Assembly: GCF_951230155.1 (NCBI RefSeq)
Contig: NZ_CATNVD010000001.1
Span: 62,001-126,000, forward strand
Length of the DNA stretch: 64,000 nucleotides
DNA from: Parablautia sp. Marseille-Q6255
GTDB lineage: Bacteria; Bacillota; Clostridia; Lachnospirales; Lachnospiraceae
Reading direction: 5' to 3'
In this document: positions 24,007 to 32,052 of the stretch, piece after piece
How the letters are laid out: the number at the start of each line of letters is the position of its first letter
Numbering within the stretch: position 1 is the first letter of the stretch
The notes under the pieces: model-generated
The model's input: only the letters and a program-made list of their open reading frames with translations
What the model was told of the DNA's origin: nothing
Databases searched by the model: none
Translations under genes and position numbers: made by a program

Positions 24007-25083
24007 TTATCGTTCCGGCTCCTTTGCCGCCTTTTTAGGGGCAGCCGTTTCCGGGACTTTACCATTTTTAAGCTGCTGCCGGATAGAATGAGGCCGCTCG
24101 GCCTCCCGGTCAGCCGAAGTGATATTGACATATTCCCCTATAATGCAAAGCGCCTTATGATAGCTGTCACAGGAAAACACCCGGTCTGCCATTTCCTTAG
24201 CTTGATCGGGCATCCCATGGGTTTTCAGAGTGCGGGAAGCAATACCTACCAGGTTGAAAATGTTCCCGTCCTGGCCGATCAGCGGGCAATCCGGCTTTTC
24301 TGGCACTTCCTGAGCCGGTTTACGGCCCAGGCGGTTGTCGATATAATCGGATAACCAGGTGCCGCCAAAAGTATCATGGGTTTGCAGACGCCACATGGCA
24401 AGTTTCCCTATATCCAGCTTGACATCCTCAAAAGGGAACAGCAGACAGGTAAGGCCCTCATTTTGAAATACGCTCACATGGGTAAAAGCGGTTCCCTCTA
24501 AAAGAATCTCATCCTGTGTCAGCAGGTCATTGATCCCCTGGACCCACTCACCAGGCTCACCGCCGCATCCCTGCAGGATAAGCCCTTCTTTATCCTCCAT
24601 ACGGCGAAGATCCTCCACCGTGATATTCTGAATTTCCATAGATTCCTCCTGATTTGAGATCATTTTGTTATATGCCGGGGAAAGGGCTTCGAAAAGCGCC
24701 TGTTCCCACTGTCTGCCAAATCCCCGGACCACTGTATCGGGAAGCGCGCCGTTGCGCTGAAACATTTCTAATGTATCAAACGCCCGGTTGAACAGGGAAA
24801 CATTTTGGGCGTCCACATTCGGGGCAAAATGAATGACTCCCGCGGGATAGCTCTTTCCAGTACCTACCCAGCCGCGCACAAAATCATCAAAGCCACTTCT
24901 GATTCCGGCCTGGGCCAGATCATCGGCATGGCTGCCGGGCAACCCTCTTGTTTTCCCGTACTGCTGGCCCAAAACCAGAATACCGGTCTTGGGATTATAC
25001 AGAAAGCGCCGGTTTGAAATATCCTGCATATCAAAAGCCTGGGCCGCCACATCCAGCTTCATCATCGCGGGGACTATCGGCAC
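24007..25083 (-). CDS. Accessory protein of unknown function with shared C-terminal tail; start uncertain
   Basis: A 358-residue soluble protein of unknown function with tail HSIRQQLKNGKVPETAAPKK and end EPER. The listed GTG at 25083 has a poor ribosome site. A strong GGGAGGTG (25119-25112) serves an ATG at 25111 that opens a 12-codon frame ending in TAG, while the protein frame stays open back through it without a start codon. Either GTG 25083 or ATG 25065 is used, or a frame change occurs. It follows the radical SAM gene closely. Confidence 0.6.
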   Translation of the reverse strand: MPIVPAMMKLDVAAQAFDMQDISNRRFLYNPKTGILVLGQQYGKTRGLPGSHADDLAQAGIRSGFDDFVRGWVGTGKSYPAGVIHFAPNVDAQNVSLFNRAFDTLEMFQRNGALPDTVVRGFGRQWEQALFEALSPAYNKMISNQEESMEIQNITVEDLRRMEDKEGLILQGCGGEPGEWVQGINDLLTQDEILLEGTAFTHVSVFQNEGLTCLLFPFEDVKLDIGKLAMWRLQTHDTFGGTWLSDYIDNRLGRKPAQEVPEKPDCPLIGQDGNIFNLVGIASRTLKTHGMPDQAKEMADRVFSCDSYHKALCIIGEYVNITSADREAERPHSIRQQLKNGKVPETAAPKKAAKEPER

Positions 25084-25111
25084 AACTTCAAGTTTCTGCT
25101 TCTCCGTATCA

Positions 25112-25945
25112 TCACCTCCCGTTAGTTTCTTTCAGTTGGCTCATTACAATGGCTGGACGGACCCAAAGCCGCTGAAATTTTCTCCATTCACTGTCTACAA
25201 TGCCTTTTTCATCCCGGTAGAGCATGGCATAGGGAATAAACCCGGCTTTCCAGGCGTCCCGCAGGCGTTTTTCCGCTGCCTCCATAGTATCGCCCCGGTA
25301 GCCGATCAGAACATAACAGCAGGCTTTATGCGATTTTCTCTCGAATCCTCCGGCCTGCAAAAGCCGTCCGGCCTCCACAAGCGGCTCATAGTCATCCGGG
25401 GTATCATAGGCAAAATACATGCGCTGTGTCCTGGATTCCCGCAGAAGATCCACATGCCAGGGCCGAAGAAGGCGGGCCTCCAGCCCGCCCGTAAAGATTG
25501 GACGATCTTTCTGCTTGCCCAGCATTTCAAATACCGCTTCAATATGTTGCCGGGAGCAGGCCAGAAGGTTATCATCCAGCACAATATTCCCTTCGGTGAT
25601 CGGCAGTTCCCGCAGCCTTCCGCCTTCCCGTCGGGGGACAGAACAGAACCAGCAGCGGTTGGGACAGCCCCTTGAAGTGATAACATAGCCCTTTTTCAGA
25701 TACATCCCCGGAACGAAGTCACCGCCAGGCATATTGAAGGCAGGACCGCCCATGTGGACGGGGACGCCCAGCTTCATCCACTGTTCGGCAAGCTGGCGCG
25801 CCTTCTCCATGTCATAGGTAAAGGTCACAGAAACATGCACTTCTTCCATATCCGGCAGGCCGCCCTTTGGCGGCGGTCCGGTAAATGCCAGAGGATCATC
25901 CGGCGTTGCTTTTGTACGGCGTGGAAATACACGCGCAATCTTCAA
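25112..25945 (-). CDS. Radical SAM enzyme of unknown substrate
   Basis: The [4Fe-4S] motif CxxxCxxC is clear in SRGCPNRCWFCSV, followed by the strand with GNIVLDDNLLAC and a glycine-rich loop (FTGGLEARLL). The barrel continues through MYFAYDTPDDYEPL and YVLIGYRGDT. Length, about 277 residues, fits a single-domain enzyme. I prefer TTG 25945 (9 bases after AGGAGG), giving MKIARVFPRRTKATPDD. Similar short radical SAM proteins occur in phages and ICEs; the substrate is not known to me. Confidence 0.8.
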   Translation of the reverse strand: MKIARVFPRRTKATPDDPLAFTGPPPKGGLPDMEEVHVSVTFTYDMEKARQLAEQWMKLGVPVHMGGPAFNMPGGDFVPGMYLKKGYVITSRGCPNRCWFCSVPRREGGRLRELPITEGNIVLDDNLLACSRQHIEAVFEMLGKQKDRPIFTGGLEARLLRPWHVDLLRESRTQRMYFAYDTPDDYEPLVEAGRLLQAGGFERKSHKACCYVLIGYRGDTMEAAEKRLRDAWKAGFIPYAMLYRDEKGIVDSEWRKFQRLWVRPAIVMSQLKETNGR

Positions 25946-25977
25946 ATACACATCCCTCCTAAAATTTGATTGTTTGG

Positions 25978-26082
25978 TCAGTTACTTTTCCTTTCTCCCA
26001 GCATCCGGGCAAAGAAAAAGCAGAAAACCTCTTTCAAGATTTCCTGCTCGGTGGTGCCGCCGGTGGGCGGCGAGTATTCAGT
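25978..26082 (-). pseudogene. Truncated small ORF at an insertion boundary
   Basis: An open frame ends at TGA 25980-25978 and reads TEYSPPTGGTTEQEILKEVF, then FFFARMLGERKSN, with no start codon before an upstream stop. Base composition changes sharply near 26080 from GC-rich to AT-rich. It looks like the 3' part of a small backbone gene that lost its start when the alkyltransferase-like segment arrived. Confidence 0.4.
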
Positions 26083-26131
26083 TTTATAAAGTTTAGCTCA
26101 GATTGACTATATGAGGTACAACTCAAAATTG

Positions 26132-26611
26132 CTATTTCAAATCAAAAAGAACACTTTCATAGTCCTTCACGAAATACTTTATATTGGTGCGTCCTTTCTT
26201 AATAATTGTGTGACCTTCTGCTTCCAGCTTTTCCTTTTGTGCCTCTATACCGCCGGGATATTTTGCATTCAACTCCCCGTTTGCCTTTAAGGTTCGCCAA
26301 TACGGGGTTTCATCTTCGGAACGCTGATAACTCGCCCATGCTGCAATAGACACAAAAATTCCTGCTGTGATAGGCTCTGTGAAATCCGCCCCATTCAGTT
26401 CAGCAAAATATTCACGAATTTTTCCGACAGTGATTACTTTGCCATACGGAATTAGTTTCATCACCTTGTCATAGTCGATTGGTGGGGCAAAGTACATTCT
26501 GCTTCCGCCATATTTCTCAATGCTTTTCTGGTCAGTAATGATCTGAAATTTAGGCATATCCTTGCTATCGTGTAGCATGGCATTAAAATCTTTCTTATCT
26601 TCATTCGCCAT
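26132..26611 (-). CDS. Alkyltransferase-like (MGMT-fold) protein lacking the active cysteine
   Basis: The second half matches the DNA-binding/active-site domain of O6-alkylguanine-DNA alkyltransferases: IPYGKVITVGKIREYF, then a segment PYWRTLKANGEL where active enzymes have PCHRVV, then GIEAQKEKLEAEGH. The cysteine is replaced by tyrosine/tryptophan in that motif, so it is probably an ATL-type lesion sensor, not a repair enzyme. At 159 residues it also has an N-terminal extension. ATG 26611 follows GGAGG. It is AT-rich and stands alone among GC-rich backbone genes. Confidence 0.7.
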   Translation of the reverse strand: MANEDKKDFNAMLHDSKDMPKFQIITDQKSIEKYGGSRMYFAPPIDYDKVMKLIPYGKVITVGKIREYFAELNGADFTEPITAGIFVSIAAWASYQRSEDETPYWRTLKANGELNAKYPGGIEAQKEKLEAEGHTIIKKGRTNIKYFVKDYESVLFDLK

Positions 26612-26858
26612 CTCTCAACACCTCCTGCTTTAATTATAGTGGAGTAGACTATTCCATGCAATGAGACGGTTTGAAAAAAATCTTGAGAAAATGTATGTAC
26701 CACGATTCTCAACCGAAAAACAGATAAAAATTTATGTTCCCTTTGTCCGCAACTTAACCTTCCTTTTGAGGGGCAGAGTATAAAACTCTTACCGCCTGTA
26801 AAAGTGTGGCCGGAAAGCCTTATAAACCAAGCCCCAAAAAGGCTAAGTTGCAGACATA
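26612..26858. other. Noncoding AT-rich stretch
   Basis: I see no gene with a ribosome site here. The stretch has the AT-rich composition of the alkyltransferase-like insert and returns to backbone composition near 26850. It likely holds the promoter of the gene at 26132-26611. Confidence 0.4.
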
Positions 26859-27233
26859 TCATCCCTTGTGATGGCGAATCCGGCGCTTGCGCTTTTTATC
26901 CGCATCCCGTCTGGCCCAGGTCCGACAGGCGTCAGAGCAATACGCCTGGCTGGTGACGGGAAGATACAGCTTTCCGCATACCGGGCATTTTTTCTGGCGC
27001 TGGGAAGTATCGTTTCCCGTCAGAACTGCTTCCAGCGCCGGTTCAACCGGCAGCACAGACCGCTCAAAATACCGGCAAAGGCAGCCGGTCCACCATTTAT
27101 GAAGCATATAGCAGGGGCAGTCCAGGGGAAGGCAGAGCTTTTCCCGCTCGTCATAGTTAGCGCATAAGCCTGTTACCAGCCTTCGGATCGCTGCGCGCTC
27201 GGAGCGGGTCAACTCCCGCGGCGGGCCGGTCAT
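26859..27233 (-). CDS. Cysteine-rich protein (Cys_rich_VLP type)
   Basis: A 124-residue protein with two cysteine clusters: CANYDEREKLCLPLDCPCYM with CLC shortly after, and a C-terminal zinc-ribbon-like CPVCGKLY...YCSDACRTWARR followed by a very basic tail (KKRKRRIRHHK). The arrangement fits the Cys_rich_VLP domain of conjugative elements. Its start overlaps the topoisomerase stop by 4 bases. It probably binds nucleic acid; the precise role is unknown. Confidence 0.7.
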   Translation of the reverse strand: MTGPPRELTRSERAAIRRLVTGLCANYDEREKLCLPLDCPCYMLHKWWTGCLCRYFERSVLPVEPALEAVLTGNDTSQRQKKCPVCGKLYLPVTSQAYCSDACRTWARRDADKKRKRRIRHHKG

Positions 27234-29338
27234 TTCTTCCGTCCCCGCTGCTGCGGAAATTCCAGCTTGAAATTCACATACTTTTCTCCTGTATCATCCA
27301 GCACCACCACGGCATCATAGGTTTTGCCGGTTTTCTCACTGAAAAGCCCGGACATGGAAACGCGGCCCTCCTTTAAGAGCGCCGCGGCAACGGTTTTTGT
27401 AATGGTTTTCTTTTTCCTGGAAAAGAACCGGTTTTCTTTCCAGAGAGCAAAGGCGCAGGCTTCATTTTCACAGAAGAAGCCTTTCTTCCCCTCATAGACA
27501 GCGCCGCCGCACCGGGGGCAGGTACCGACAGCCTCCCGCCTGGCTGTACTTTTGTTCCCAAATAAAGAGGAATAGGCAGGATCAGGGGCAGTGTTTTGCC
27601 GGATCAGGTCACGGATTAAACCGGCAATCCCTTCCATAAAAGCGTCAGCCGTCATTTCTCCGCGTTCCACCTGTTTCAGCATGGACTCCCATTCTGCCGT
27701 GAGCGCCGGGGATTTTATCACATTGGGCAGGACGGCAATCAGGTTGACGCCCTTATCCGTAGGCAAAAGCTGTTTCTTTTTCCGCTGGACAAATCCCGTG
27801 GACACCAGCTTTTCCAGAGTGGCGGCACGGGTGGCCGAAGTGCCCAGTCCTTTCCGCTCGGCGTCCTCCGGCATATCCTCCGTACCGGCTGTCTCCATAG
27901 CCGCAAGCAAAGAATCTTCGGTGTAGTGCTTGGGCGGGCTGGTTTTGCCTTCCCGAATCGTGGCGGCAGCCTTTTCAAATCTCTGTCCTTCTTTCAGCTC
28001 CGGCAGACGGGACGTATTTTCGTCGCCGTCCTCCGGCTGTTTTTGTTTCAGGCTGGCACGGAAAGCCTGTTCAATGCCTTTCCATCCCTCATGCAGAATC
28101 GTTTTCCCTTTGGCGGTAAATGTGTGGCCCTCGGACTCCAAAACTGCCAGCACCGCCTCAAAGCGGTGGGGCTGGGCGGTAGCACACAGAAGGCGGCAGG
28201 CAAGGAGCATCAGGACATCCCGCTCACCGGCAGGCAAAATAGACAGGTCAGTGCGGGCTATCTCCACCGTGGGGAGAATGGCATGGTGGTCCGTTACCTT
28301 GCTGTCATCAATAATTCCTTCCAGCTCCGGCGCCGTGGTACTGTCCTTGGCAAAAGGCATATTCTGCCACAGCCACAGGGCCAGAGAGCCAACCGTTGCT
28401 TGCATATCCGCTGTGATATACTGGCTGTCTGTTCTCGGATAGGTCGCCAACTTTTTCTCATACAGGCTTTGTAAATAATCAAGGGTCTGTTGGGCAGTAA
28501 AGCCATACAAGCGGTTGCACTCCCGTTGCAACGTAGTTAAATCGTAAAGGCGGGGCGGCTGGACAGTCTTTTTCTGCCGCTCCACTTTGCGGACAACGGC
28601 AGGCTTTCCGTCACAATCTGTCTGTATTGTCTCCGCAGCCGCTTTGTCCTCCAGCTTCTCCCCGGCAGTGGTAAACCCTCCGCAGGTGAGTTCCGGTACA
28701 TAGAAGGGCTTGCTCTGGAAAGAGCGGATCGCATCCTCTCGCTGGACGATCAGCGCCAGTGTCGGCGTCATTACCCGGCCCACATTCAAGGTATCACCAT
28801 ACAGGACAGAGAAAAGGCGGGTGGCATTGATCCCCACAAGCCAGTCCGCACCGGCCCGGCAGAGTGCCGCCCGGTAAAGCAAGTCATAGTCCTCACCAGG
28901 CCGCAGGTGTTCAAATCCATCACGGATAGCCGCATCCTCCATAGAGCTGATCCAGAGCCGGAGAATAGGTTTGCTGCATCCGGCCTGCTGATAGACCAGC
29001 CGGAAGATCAGTTCACCTTCCCGGCCAGCATCGGTAGCGCACACCACAGCGTCCACACGTTTATCCTCCATCAAACGGCGCAGGACGCCAAGCTGCTTTT
29101 TCTTATCCTTTGCCACATCATATTTCCAATGGGCGGGAAGGATAGGCAGATCCGCATACCGCCATTTGGCGTACTGCTCTCCATAGGCTTCCGGCTGGGC
29201 CAACTCCACCAGATGGCCCACGCACCAGGACACCAGCCAACCGCCGCCCTCCAGATACCCATCTTTTTTCTCCTTTGCTCCCAGCACTGCGGCCAAAGAT
29301 TGGGCCACGCTGGGCTTTTCGGCTACCACAAGTTTCAT
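27230..29338 (-). CDS. topB: DNA topoisomerase III (type IA)
   Basis: A 702-residue type IA topoisomerase. The Toprim part reads MKLVVAEKPSVAQSLAAVLG at the start and CATDAGREGELIFRL later. The catalytic tyrosine is in LATYPRTDSQYI. The C-terminus has a zinc-binding CPRCGG...CENEACAF module. The enzyme presumably resolves strand linkages during element transfer or replication. ATG 29338 overlaps the stop of the DUF3789-like gene. Confidence 0.95.
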   Translation of the reverse strand: MKLVVAEKPSVAQSLAAVLGAKEKKDGYLEGGGWLVSWCVGHLVELAQPEAYGEQYAKWRYADLPILPAHWKYDVAKDKKKQLGVLRRLMEDKRVDAVVCATDAGREGELIFRLVYQQAGCSKPILRLWISSMEDAAIRDGFEHLRPGEDYDLLYRAALCRAGADWLVGINATRLFSVLYGDTLNVGRVMTPTLALIVQREDAIRSFQSKPFYVPELTCGGFTTAGEKLEDKAAAETIQTDCDGKPAVVRKVERQKKTVQPPRLYDLTTLQRECNRLYGFTAQQTLDYLQSLYEKKLATYPRTDSQYITADMQATVGSLALWLWQNMPFAKDSTTAPELEGIIDDSKVTDHHAILPTVEIARTDLSILPAGERDVLMLLACRLLCATAQPHRFEAVLAVLESEGHTFTAKGKTILHEGWKGIEQAFRASLKQKQPEDGDENTSRLPELKEGQRFEKAAATIREGKTSPPKHYTEDSLLAAMETAGTEDMPEDAERKGLGTSATRAATLEKLVSTGFVQRKKKQLLPTDKGVNLIAVLPNVIKSPALTAEWESMLKQVERGEMTADAFMEGIAGLIRDLIRQNTAPDPAYSSLFGNKSTARREAVGTCPRCGGAVYEGKKGFFCENEACAFALWKENRFFSRKKKTITKTVAAALLKEGRVSMSGLFSEKTGKTYDAVVVLDDTGEKYVNFKLEFPQQRGRKK

Positions 29339-29478
29339 TCGTCCGAACCTCCTTCTTTATCAAAGAATTTTGAAAACTGCTCGTCTGCCTGCCTTCCGGC
29401 CTGCAACAGACACATCAAAGTTACGCCTGCAATCGTGCCAAGCGTGAAAGACAGAAAATGTGATACTGCGCCCCACAT
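29335..29478 (-). CDS. 47-residue DUF3789-like membrane protein
   Basis: The small frame begins at ATG 29478 behind GGAGG and ends TGA at 29335, overlapping the topB start by 4 bases. It has one N-terminal hydrophobic segment (FLSFTLGTIAGVTLMCLL) and a charged tail (QADEQFSKFFDKEGGSDE). This is the pattern of DUF3789 proteins found next to topoisomerase genes in such elements. Function unknown. Confidence 0.7.
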   Translation of the reverse strand: MWGAVSHFLSFTLGTIAGVTLMCLLQAGRQADEQFSKFFDKEGGSDE

Positions 29479-29504
29479 GTGCCGCACCTCCTAATTTTGA
29501 ATAT

Positions 29505-29539
29505 GAAAAAAGCGCAAAGGGATAAGAGCACCTTTGCGC
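29505..29539 (-). terminator. Rho-independent terminator
   Basis: GCGCAAAGG/CCTTTGCGC (29512-29539) with a 10-base loop is followed on the minus strand by six T. It lies between the zinc-finger gene and the DUF3789-like gene. Confidence 0.8.
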
Positions 29540-29556
29540 CAGGGTTATATAGCAAA

Positions 29557-29581
29557 ACGCCGCAGAAAGAATCTGCGGCGT
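29557..29581 (-). terminator. Second terminator-like hairpin after the zinc-finger gene
   Basis: A perfect stem ACGCCGCAGA/TCTGCGGCGT with a 5-base loop, followed on the minus strand by TTTTGC. Together with the hairpin at 29505-29539 it forms a double stop. Confidence 0.65.
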
Positions 29582-29628
29582 GAATTCATAGTATTTAGTT
29601 TTGGTTGACAACTTAGGATTTGTCGTCA

Positions 29629-29883
29629 TCAAAGCAGTAAATTCATTACCGACATAATCGTTCCGGCTTCACATTCTGCGTAATCAAGAGTATTGTCTGG
29701 ATATAAATATACTTTTGAAAATTCTTTTGCCTTTTCTTTTACTTCGTCGCTAATAATTACCGAATTACAGTTCTTGCAATGTAATACAGGTGCATTTATG
29801 ACCTTTATACTTTTTCCGTTAATAGTCATAGAAAATTCGCCGATTTCTGAGTGCAATGTGTTATGACATTTCATACATTTCAT
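29629..29883 (-). CDS. YgiT/MqsA-type zinc-finger protein
   Basis: An 84-residue protein with two CxxC pairs (MKCMKCHNTL and LHCKNCNSVI), the zinc-binding N-terminal fold of MqsA antitoxins. The DNA-binding C-terminal half of full MqsA is absent and no toxin partner is evident beside it. It is flanked by two terminators and an AT-rich spacer, so it looks like a stand-alone insert. Ribosome site GGAGG precedes ATG 29883. Confidence 0.65.
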   Translation of the reverse strand: MKCMKCHNTLHSEIGEFSMTINGKSIKVINAPVLHCKNCNSVIISDEVKEKAKEFSKVYLYPDNTLDYAECEAGTIMSVMNLLL

Positions 29884-29951
29884 TGTAAATCCTCCTTGAA
29901 AAATTCCAATTTGTCCACTTATATTTCTTATTTTACCACACTGGCAAATTC

Positions 29952-30479
29952 TTATCTCCCCGAAGCGTTCCTGAAATATCCAAGATTTATCATGCTTTCA
30001 GGAAGATACGGCCCCACAGGGACCTCCCGCATTTCTTTTCTCTGGGCGTGGACCATGCGGATTGTGGACACCGTGCCACCGTTTTCCCGTCCATCATAGA
30101 CAGCGATCACCCGGTCCGCCTGGCCTACCATATAGCGGTTGCGCTTCATGTAGACATTGGAAGCCCATTCTTCGCTGATAACCTCGACCTTCGTACATGC
30201 CTCCAGCATGGCCCTGGTCCGCTCGTCCTCCATCAGCCGCTTATAGCGGTTGCGGTAAGGAATCGCCGCCTCCAGGCGCAGCGCCGGATTATCTTTGGCC
30301 TTTTCCAGAACAATCCCGGCAAATAGCTGATCTGCACCGTCAGCAAAGCCGGAAATGAAATAGGTATAGCCGTCCGCGATGGCTTTTTCAATTTCGCACC
30401 GCAGACCTTGCTCTGCCTGTTCCATATATTCAGCGGGGATTTCCCGGTGTCCGGTTACTCCGCATACTTTTTCTTTCAT
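29952..30479 (-). CDS. SLOG-superfamily (DUF1273/YpsA-like) protein
   Basis: A 175-residue Rossmann-like protein starting with the SLOG motif CGVTGHREIP, then FISGFADGADQLFAGIVL and DRVIAVYDGRENGGT. This group is thought to bind nucleotides or nucleotide-derived ligands. Many mobile elements carry one. It is divergent from the XRE gene at 30630. GGGAGG lies 7 bases before ATG. Confidence 0.8.
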   Translation of the reverse strand: MKEKVCGVTGHREIPAEYMEQAEQGLRCEIEKAIADGYTYFISGFADGADQLFAGIVLEKAKDNPALRLEAAIPYRNRYKRLMEDERTRAMLEACTKVEVISEEWASNVYMKRNRYMVGQADRVIAVYDGRENGGTVSTIRMVHAQRKEMREVPVGPYLPESMINLGYFRNASGR

Positions 30480-30502
30480 GTTGCAGCCTCCCTTTCAGAT
30501 GA

Positions 30503-30515
30503 TAGTTGAAAACTA
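30503..30515. promoter_or_regulatory. 13-base palindrome between divergent genes
   Basis: TAGTT-GAA-AACTA lies between the SLOG gene (minus) and the XRE gene (plus), a likely position for an autoregulatory operator. A similar TAGTT/AACTA repeat with a longer spacer overlaps the AraC promoter at 14296-14311. Confidence 0.3.
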
Positions 30516-30629
30516 CCATACCTCTTATTTTAATAGGTTATATTTAGCGTGTCAACTCAAATACCCCTTTTCATTTAGCGAATAGAGCCAGCCTGTAAGG
30601 TACAATCTATTATAGAATGGGAGGTGACT

Positions 30630-30947
30630 ATGGTGTACGAAGATTTTGTCCCGGAAAGGCTGGCAAAATTGAGGATGCAGAAGGGTGTTTCCGCACGGGA
30701 TATGTCGCTGTCGCTTGGGCAGGCCAACAATTATATCAACAACGTGGAGAATAAGAAAACGCTTCCTTCTATGCAGTCCTTCTTTTATATCTGCGAATAC
30801 CTGGGCGTGACACCGCAGGAATTCTTCGATGAAGGCAATCCGAATCCTACCGCCTTAAACGAATTTATCGCAGAGGCAAAGAAGCTGGATTCCAAAGCGA
30901 TGTCCTACATCCTCGGTATTATGAAAGAACTGAACAGCAAAAAGTAG
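30630..30947 (+). CDS. Small XRE-family transcriptional regulator
   Basis: A 105-residue protein with a Cro/C1-type helix-turn-helix (RLAKLRMQKGVSARDMSLSL, then ANNYINNVENKKTLPS). ATG 30630 with GGGAGG just upstream is preferred over the GTG two codons earlier. It is one of few plus-strand genes in the element and may regulate the divergent SLOG gene or transfer functions. Confidence 0.85.
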   Translation: MVYEDFVPERLAKLRMQKGVSARDMSLSLGQANNYINNVENKKTLPSMQSFFYICEYLGVTPQEFFDEGNPNPTALNEFIAEAKKLDSKAMSYILGIMKELNSKK

Positions 30948-31026
30948 AAGCAGTCGGCACGATGAGGCAGGCTGCTTTCTTTATCCATAAGTATTTCCAT
31001 TTGCTGTTTTAACATACAGCCATAAG

Positions 31027-31050
31027 AAAAGGCCGCAAATGCGGCCTTTT
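31027..31050. terminator. Bidirectional terminator between convergent genes
   Basis: AAAAGGCCGC/GCGGCCTTTT with a 4-base loop serves the plus-strand XRE gene and the minus-strand toxin gene ending at 31054. Confidence 0.9.
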
Positions 31051-31053
31051 CCG

Positions 31054-32052
31054 TTATAATGCGTGGATTTCCTTCTCCAGTTCTCCAACGGCTTCCATCA
31101 TGGTTTCAAAAGATGGAATCTCCCCATAGAGCATATTCCGCATGGCAGAGTAATCCTCCTGCAGCGCACCCAGGCGGTATGACGGAGGAAGCAGCTTTAA
31201 GGTGGCCGGAACAGCCTCCGGGTAGCGCGCCCAGGCCCGCGGATAAAACTTCATCTTGAAATCGACCACTTTCTGCAGCAGGTCCAGCCGTGCAAACGCT
31301 TTTTCCTTCACGGGCGATTTCGCCATACAGTAAAGGTCATAATAATGGCGGGAATACCGCTGGGGCATGGAAAGATGTTCAGGCCGGTTGGCCTCATGGT
31401 GAAGGATCGTCGCCTTTTCCCAGAAAGTCCGCTCCGGCGCCACCGTCAGGACAGGAACCTCTTTCTGTTTGAATAACTGCGGGTACTGCTCTGCGGCATA
31501 CGGTACAATATCCACCAGCTCTGCCGGTGTCCATGCTGCCAGCGCCCCGATCTCCAATCGAATCACCTGTAAGGTAGAGGCATCGGTAAACAGGTTTGGA
31601 TAAGCAAAGATCACCGTCTGTTTATCTTCCTCATCTATGTAAAGATTGGCCGGAAGGCCCAATTCAGCAGAAAGCCCTTCCCGGATCTGCGGGCAGAAGG
31701 TTTCTGCCAGGAAAACCTCGGCCTTTCGGTTCGCCTCTTTATTGAAGGCGTCCTGCTTGGTGTTCGAGCGTTTTTCCCAGGGTTCATTGACACCATACCC
31801 CAGGACACGCCAATCCAAAATCAGATCAATGTCCTCGGAAAACCGGCTGATAAGGTGATACCCTTTGGATAAGCTGGTCCCGCCCTTAAATGTGACTACC
31901 TTTTTCCACGGAGATCGGTGGAACAGGTAATCCAGCGTCAGGCATACCCAAAAATCCTTTTCCACAATGGCATCGTGAAGGCCGGTTTTTGCTGCGGTGT
32001 TATGAAACAGCTCCCGCCGGTCATCAGCCGGAAGTCTGGCAATCTCAATCAT
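31054..32052 (-). CDS. AbiEii-type nucleotidyltransferase toxin
   Basis: A 332-residue nucleotidyltransferase. The GSxxxxDxD-like core reads FKGGTSLSKGYHLISRFSED followed by IDLIL, with an upstream EKDFWVCLTLDYL. AbiEii proteins act as toxins in type IV systems against phages and stabilise mobile elements. Its start overlaps the upstream antitoxin-like gene by 8 bases, the usual order (antitoxin first). Confidence 0.88.
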   Translation of the reverse strand: MIEIARLPADDRRELFHNTAAKTGLHDAIVEKDFWVCLTLDYLFHRSPWKKVVTFKGGTSLSKGYHLISRFSEDIDLILDWRVLGYGVNEPWEKRSNTKQDAFNKEANRKAEVFLAETFCPQIREGLSAELGLPANLYIDEEDKQTVIFAYPNLFTDASTLQVIRLEIGALAAWTPAELVDIVPYAAEQYPQLFKQKEVPVLTVAPERTFWEKATILHHEANRPEHLSMPQRYSRHYYDLYCMAKSPVKEKAFARLDLLQKVVDFKMKFYPRAWARYPEAVPATLKLLPPSYRLGALQEDYSAMRNMLYGEIPSFETMMEAVGELEKEIHAL

